Below are positions 13,362-16,284 of a stretch of DNA of 16,284 nt, in pieces (within the stretch, counting starts at the first letter, position 1; every line of letters begins with the position of its first letter). The translations under genes were made by a program, and so were the position numbers. Location: assembly GCA_039188505.1 (NCBI GenBank), contig JBCCZC010000082.1, positions 1 through 16,284 of the forward strand, read 5' to 3'. Under the pieces are notes generated by a model. It saw only the letters and a list, made by a program, of their open reading frames with translations. It was not told the origin of the DNA and did not search any database. Source of the DNA: JBCCZC01 sp039188505. Its GTDB lineage: Bacteria > Pseudomonadota > Gammaproteobacteria > Xanthomonadales > SZUA-38.

Positions 13362-14237
13362 CTACCGCCGCGCCTCTTCCGCCATGGGGCGGATCCGGAA
13401 ACCCAGCACCGGGCCCTCGCCAGCCTGGACCGCAGCACCCTCGATCGTGGGTGCGGTCCGGTAAGCCACAATCCGATCGGTCCCGATATCGCCGACGAAG
13501 GCGTGAAAAACGGTCTCGATGCCATCGCCGGTGTTGCGGTCGAGTCGGCACAAGGAGAGCGTTTCCGATTGGGAATTGCCGGAGCAGATCAGGCACTCGG
13601 ACGACGACCCGTCGTCCAACGAGTCGCAGAACCCGAATTCGTCGAAGCCCTTGACCTGAAAGACGAAGTCGAAGTTCCAGGTGCCGATGACCTCACCGGA
13701 CCCATCCGCCGCCACGAAGATCCACTGGCCCAGCGGCACCGGCACGCTGCCGCGGCCAAACTCCGGGTTGAAGGAAACCGGTTCGGGGTACTGGAACGGT
13801 CGATCCGCAAAGTCGAAGGAACGGATCGGCACGCGATCTCCGCCGTCCACGGCGAGAAAGGCGAAGCGGGCGCTGATGAAGTCCAGCTGGATCGTGCCGG
13901 CGACGTTGGCATCCGGCGTGCTGTGGAGACAGTTCACGCAGCTGCCGCCATCGAACGCCTGCCGGTCCGCCGAGAATCGACCGTCCGCGCCGAACAACCC
14001 GTTGGCGACGGTCCAGGTCGCCTGCCCCGCATCGTCATAGCTGGCGAGGATGACCGTCATTGCTCCGAGCTTCGCATCGACGCTGACGGCGTAGCCGGGC
14101 TCCGCGGGGTTCCACCAGAGCCCGTTGACTGGCCTGATCAAGGGACTCTCGTGCTTTGGATTGCCATCCGACTCGCCGGCAGCGACGCCTGCAAAGCCGA
14201 TGAAGAGCAGCAAAGCAACGCATGAATCCCTGAACAT
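13362..14237 (-). CDS. Secreted protein with W-NP-x(3)-G beta repeat signature
   Basis: The 291-residue protein starts at ATG 14237 with GGGGAGG six bases upstream. The frame continues open to 14879 but that is unrelated sequence. A signal peptide occupies residues 1-20 (FRDSCVALLLFIGFAGVAAG). Near 38-72 is GLWWNPAEPGYAVSVD, then SYDDAGQATWTVANG. This matches the W-N-P-x(3)-G ... Y/D-x(2)-G-x(2)-W pattern found in many exported proteins of Lysobacter-like gammaproteobacteria, whose function is unknown. A related strand pattern recurs near the middle (PLGQWIFVAADGSGEVIGTW). Six or more Cys, including SCVNC and ECLICSGN, suggest disulfides in the exported domain. The gene appears to be monocistronic. 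Confidence 0.8.
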   Translation of the reverse strand: MFRDSCVALLLFIGFAGVAAGESDGNPKHESPLIRPVNGLWWNPAEPGYAVSVDAKLGAMTVILASYDDAGQATWTVANGLFGADGRFSADRQAFDGGSCVNCLHSTPDANVAGTIQLDFISARFAFLAVDGGDRVPIRSFDFADRPFQYPEPVSFNPEFGRGSVPVPLGQWIFVAADGSGEVIGTWNFDFVFQVKGFDEFGFCDSLDDGSSSECLICSGNSQSETLSLCRLDRNTGDGIETVFHAFVGDIGTDRIVAYRTAPTIEGAAVQAGEGPVLGFRIRPMAEEARR

Positions 14238-14397
14238 CCTGACCTCCCCAGACCAAAACGGACGTGTTCCTGCTGGACAGCCTAGGACGAACAGCGCTGC
14301 TGACGTTTGCACAAAGGGCGGCGTCCGGGTTGCGGTTGCTGCGGCATGGAACGCCCGATTCGTTTCGCTCCTCCGACAGCTTTCGCCCGGTACCTTG

Positions 14398-14658
14398 CTA
14401 ATTCGCCGGCGCGTAAACCTCGCCGTGGTATCGCCGGATCGAGACGCCCGCGTCTTCGAGAAGCTTCGTCGGCAGCAGCCCCCCGGCAAAGACGAGCACA
14501 TAGTCGTTGGCGATCTGGAGGGTCTCATCGCCAGCCCCGAGTTCGACCTCGGCTTCGCCGATTCTCTTCGGCGACGCTTGGAGCACCAGCTCGACGAGCC
14601 CTCCCTGGACGGCAGCGTCCAGGCGCTTCTGGTTCTTGATCTTGATACGGTCGAACCG
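14398..14658 (-). pseudogene. C-terminal remnant of a flavin/NAD(P)-binding oxidoreductase
   Basis: Reading minus from about 14658 to TAG 14398, the sequence begins FDRIKIKNQKRLDAAVQGG, continues VLQASPKRI ... AEVEL ... ETLQIANDYVLVFAGGLLPT (about 75 residues in) and ends KLLEDAGVSIRRYHGE plus a short tail. The ANDYVLVFAGG-x-LPT-x-LLE segment is the FAD-contact end of thioredoxin-reductase-like two-dinucleotide-binding proteins. The lysine/asparagine-rich start matches the end of their NAD(P) domain. Both GxGxxG Rossmann motifs are missing. Upstream the frame meets a TGA at 14674-14676, and a different, secreted-like frame runs into it. So about three quarters of the gene is lost. Confidence 0.6.
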
Positions 14659-14858
14659 GCATCGAGCGTGGCATCACCGCTGAGCGGGTCGGCCGCGTCC
14701 TCGACGGTCTCCGCCCAGGCGTAGAAGTCGTCGAACGCCAGCTCGGCGTCGGCCTGCGCCGCGCCGGCGAGCACCCACGCGCAGAACGCCCAGGCTGCGA
14801 GGGGTTCTCCGGACGCGAAATTTTCCTTTCCGGCGCCTTCTCGCACCGCAGCCGTCAT
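14659..14858 (-). pseudogene. Possible N-terminal gene fragment joined to the oxidoreductase remnant
   Basis: From ATG 14858 a frame gives a hydrophobic segment (WAFCAWVLAGAAQADA, residues about 22-37) and then an acidic, helical stretch (ELAFDDFYAWAETVEDAADP) to near 14660. There it runs out of frame with the oxidoreductase remnant and becomes Arg/Ser-rich. This looks like the signal peptide and first residues of an exported protein fused by deletion and a one-base shift to the remnant. The ATG overlaps the TGA of the small frame at 14855-15067. No family is recognised. Confidence 0.3.
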
Positions 14859-15067
14859 CGTCGCCGAACGAGGTGACAACGCTCAGGCCGACGGAACCGC
14901 TGTTCCGCTGTTGGCGTAAAGTGGTTTCGCTGTCGGGCCGCTGAGCCGGCGCGCGATTGCAGAGACGCGTGCAACCCGGATTCCAGCGGCTGTAGGTCCT
15001 GCGCAAGGGCCACGGAAACGCCAAGGGCCCCGGCGGCGAGAACCGTCGAGAATCCGTACATCCCCAT
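14855..15067 (-). CDS. Possible short exported protein or truncated gene
   Basis: A 70-residue frame starts at ATG 15067 behind CGGGGGAAG. It has a signal-peptide-like start (YGFSTVLAAGALGVSVALAQ, residues 4-23) followed by DLQPLESGLHASLQSR. After about residue 40 the composition turns Arg-rich and looks like a shadow, so the frame may be truncated or shifted. Its TGA overlaps ATG 14858 as ATGA. The surrounding 14658-15276 stretch otherwise holds no supported gene. Low confidence. Confidence 0.3.
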   Translation of the reverse strand: MGMYGFSTVLAAGALGVSVALAQDLQPLESGLHASLQSRAGSAARQRNHFTPTAEQRFRRPERCHLVRRR

Positions 15068-15198
15068 CTTCCCCCGAGAATGATTGACCCCATACGTACC
15101 GTGAGCTCCCCCTTGCGGTTCATCCTGATTGTTCCGCGGAGCCGAAGCCGGTCTCGGCGGCGCTGGTCGATGGATGGATGAGAAGGCGGGGATTGGAT

Positions 15199-15237
15199 CG
15201 ATCCACCGACGCTAGACCCGATGACGCAGGTGGATCG
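15199..15237. repeat. 9-bp perfect inverted repeat upstream of the hydrolase gene
   Basis: CGATCCACC (15199-15207) and GGTGGATCG (15229-15237) are exact complements separated by 21 bases. The second arm ends 39 bases before ATG 15277. It could be an operator dyad or a hairpin in the leader. No function is established. Confidence 0.5.
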
Positions 15238-15276
15238 TTGGATGCATAGTGGGGCTGGCAAAGCGGGGGCGGCAAG

Positions 15277-16029
15277 ATGAGTGTAAGACTGGGCCTTCTG
15301 GTTCTGGCTCTGGGGCTGCTGGGTGCAAGCGCCTCGGCCGAGCAGCTGACGACCACGACGGCCGACGGCATCACCATCCACGGCGAACCCTATCTCCGCG
15401 ACCTGCCCCCGGATTCCCCGCTCGTTGTGCTGTTTCATATGGGCGGATCCAGCGCGCGCGGCGAGTACGGGCAGATCGGGCCGTGGCTCAACGAGGCCGG
15501 CTTCCGGGCGGTGGCCTGGGACCTGAGGGGCGGCGGCGATCGCCTCGGCGTAGCCAACCGCACCGTCGAGGCGCCCGGCACACCCGAACTCGAGAGCTAC
15601 TGCGACGCCTACCCGGAGATCGTGGCCGCCGTGGACCACGCCATCACGACGGGCCTGGCCGACCGCGCCATCGTGTGGGGCAGCTCCTACACCGCATCCT
15701 TGATCTTCCGCCTCGCCGCCGAAGCACCAGAGAAGGTCGCTGGGCTGGTCGCGTTCTCCCCGGCCTCCGGCGGCCCGATGGTCGACTGCCGCGCCCGGAT
15801 GTGGGTCGAGGCGGTCGAGGCGCCGATGCTGGTTTACCGTCCCGAGCGCGAGATGGCGCGCGAACCGTCGGTGGAACAGAAACAGATCCTCGAAGCGGCC
15901 GGCGTCGAGTTCCACGTCCTGGCCAACGGCGTGCACGGATCGCCGATGCTGCTCGACGACAAGACCGGTCACGACATGAGCGCGGCGCGCAAGCAGGTCC
16001 TGGCGTGGTTGCACGCCCTCGAGCCGTAG
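15277..16029 (+). CDS. Exported alpha/beta hydrolase
   Basis: This 250-residue protein has a signal peptide (residues 1-21, cut after ASASA) and an alpha/beta hydrolase core. The oxyanion-hole region is VLFHMGGSS (51-59). The nucleophile elbow WGSSYTA (134-140) places Ser137 as G-x-S-x-T instead of the usual G-x-S-x-G. The catalytic His is probably His220 in NGVHGSPML. The acid residue is not obvious near APMLVYRPE (182-190), where Asp is expected. WDLRGGGDR (81-89) is also typical. Cys109 and Cys171 may pair in the periplasm. Substrate unknown, perhaps an ester or peptide. The ribosome-binding site is weak (GGGGGCGGC). Confidence 0.85.
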   Translation: MSVRLGLLVLALGLLGASASAEQLTTTTADGITIHGEPYLRDLPPDSPLVVLFHMGGSSARGEYGQIGPWLNEAGFRAVAWDLRGGGDRLGVANRTVEAPGTPELESYCDAYPEIVAAVDHAITTGLADRAIVWGSSYTASLIFRLAAEAPEKVAGLVAFSPASGGPMVDCRARMWVEAVEAPMLVYRPEREMAREPSVEQKQILEAAGVEFHVLANGVHGSPMLLDDKTGHDMSAARKQVLAWLHALEP

Positions 16030-16151
16030 CAGCAGGCTCGCCCGCGATTCGCACGACCTTCTCTTTTCGCGAAGTCGGTTCCCTTGCGGGGCTCGCGGCG
16101 AAGCTTCGATCGAGCGGCTGACCAACCGGCGTTCGGCCCGCCATCGGGACG

Positions 16152-16171
16152 AAGCCGCAGCGGCGCGGCTT
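16152..16171. terminator. Hairpin between convergent genes
   Basis: AAGCCGC (16152-16158) pairs perfectly with GCGGCTT (16165-16171) around a six-base loop, midway between the hydrolase stop and the minus-strand gene at the edge. No T run follows on either strand; it may be a bidirectional terminator-like element. Confidence 0.35.
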
Positions 16172-16222
16172 GTGGTTGTGTGCGTCAAGTTGTGCAAAAA
16201 GGTGATCACGGCTTGAGGCACG

Positions 16223-16284
16223 TTAGGCTGCTTGGCGCAGCAGCTCCTTCTTCTGCTCTTTCAGCAGATCCATGTTGAGGTAGC
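16223..16284 (-). CDS. 3' end of a gene cut by the window edge
   Basis: Minus-strand frame entering at the right edge and ending at TAA 16225-16223. The visible tail reads YLNMDLLKEQKKELLRQAA, an amphipathic Lys/Glu/Leu helix. AT-richer lysine codons and this sort of C-terminal helix can be seen in transposases and in many other proteins, so no family is assigned. The coding-like composition is clearer than that of neighbouring frames. Confidence 0.45.
   Translation of the reverse strand, partial: YLNMDLLKEQKKELLRQAA

Noticed and set aside
14674..16221. 515-codon minus-strand frame across the hydrolase
   Set aside because: It is antisense to the hydrolase and very Arg/Gly-rich; long open frames are expected in GC-rich DNA.
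16120..16228. Possible integron attC site: GTTAGGC core at the end of the edge gene, with a hairpin between it and GACCAAC
   Set aside because: GTTAGGC fits GTTRRRY, and the minus-strand stop falls inside it as in cassettes. The partner at 16120-16126 breaks the RYYYAAC consensus, and the inner arms do not pair.

Overview
The window looks like chromosomal DNA of a GC-rich Gram-negative bacterium, most likely a gammaproteobacterium near the Lysobacterales/Chromatiales. This rests on a DsbB with both redox cysteine pairs, an LpxO-type lipid A hydroxylase, a lipoprotein with a clear lipobox, several Sec-type signal peptides and a secreted protein with the W-NP-x(3)-G signature common in Lysobacter-like proteomes. 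No rRNA, tRNA, CRISPR array, prophage or complete insertion sequence was recognised. The placement is inference from gene content.

Layout. At 1-836 (+), the tail of an unknown gene overlaps a secreted hypothetical gene. At 945-2171 (-) lies a pyrophosphate-dependent phosphofructokinase, divergent from a GNAT acetyltransferase (2473-3033 +) that follows a short leader ORF. At 3153-3742 (-) there is a tail-anchored hypothetical protein plus an overlapping small ORF whose end is a 12-bp tandem repeat. At 3869-6554 (+) come a secreted hypothetical protein, a lipoprotein and the LpxO-like hydroxylase. At 6813-8227 (+) come an Rrf2 regulator, a four-helix membrane protein and a small hypothetical protein. 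The regulator gene and the membrane gene carry the same operator-like motif. From 12986 down to 8272 (-) runs a co-directional block: dsbB, a two-helix membrane protein, a glutathione S-transferase, then four overlapping genes (methyltransferase, DUF547, SRPBCC, family-2 glycosyltransferase). At 12992-15067 there is gene debris around one intact secreted protein (13362-14237 -). At 15277-16029 (+) lies an exported alpha/beta hydrolase, and the right edge cuts the 3' end of a minus-strand gene.

How the genes may work together. Two units look functionally coherent. One is the Rrf2 regulator with its neighbouring membrane protein, linked by twin copies of a 19-bp dyad (TTGCAAC-N7-GTTAC). The other is the tightly overlapping methyltransferase/DUF547/SRPBCC/glycosyltransferase operon, which probably modifies or handles an envelope lipid, quinone or glycan. 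Its glycosyltransferase resembles the TIGR04283 type often annotated in arsenosugar clusters, but no arsenic methylation gene is visible here. Four start/stop overlaps of the ATGA type (at 75, 2473, 3602 and 14858) suggest that translational coupling is common in this genome.
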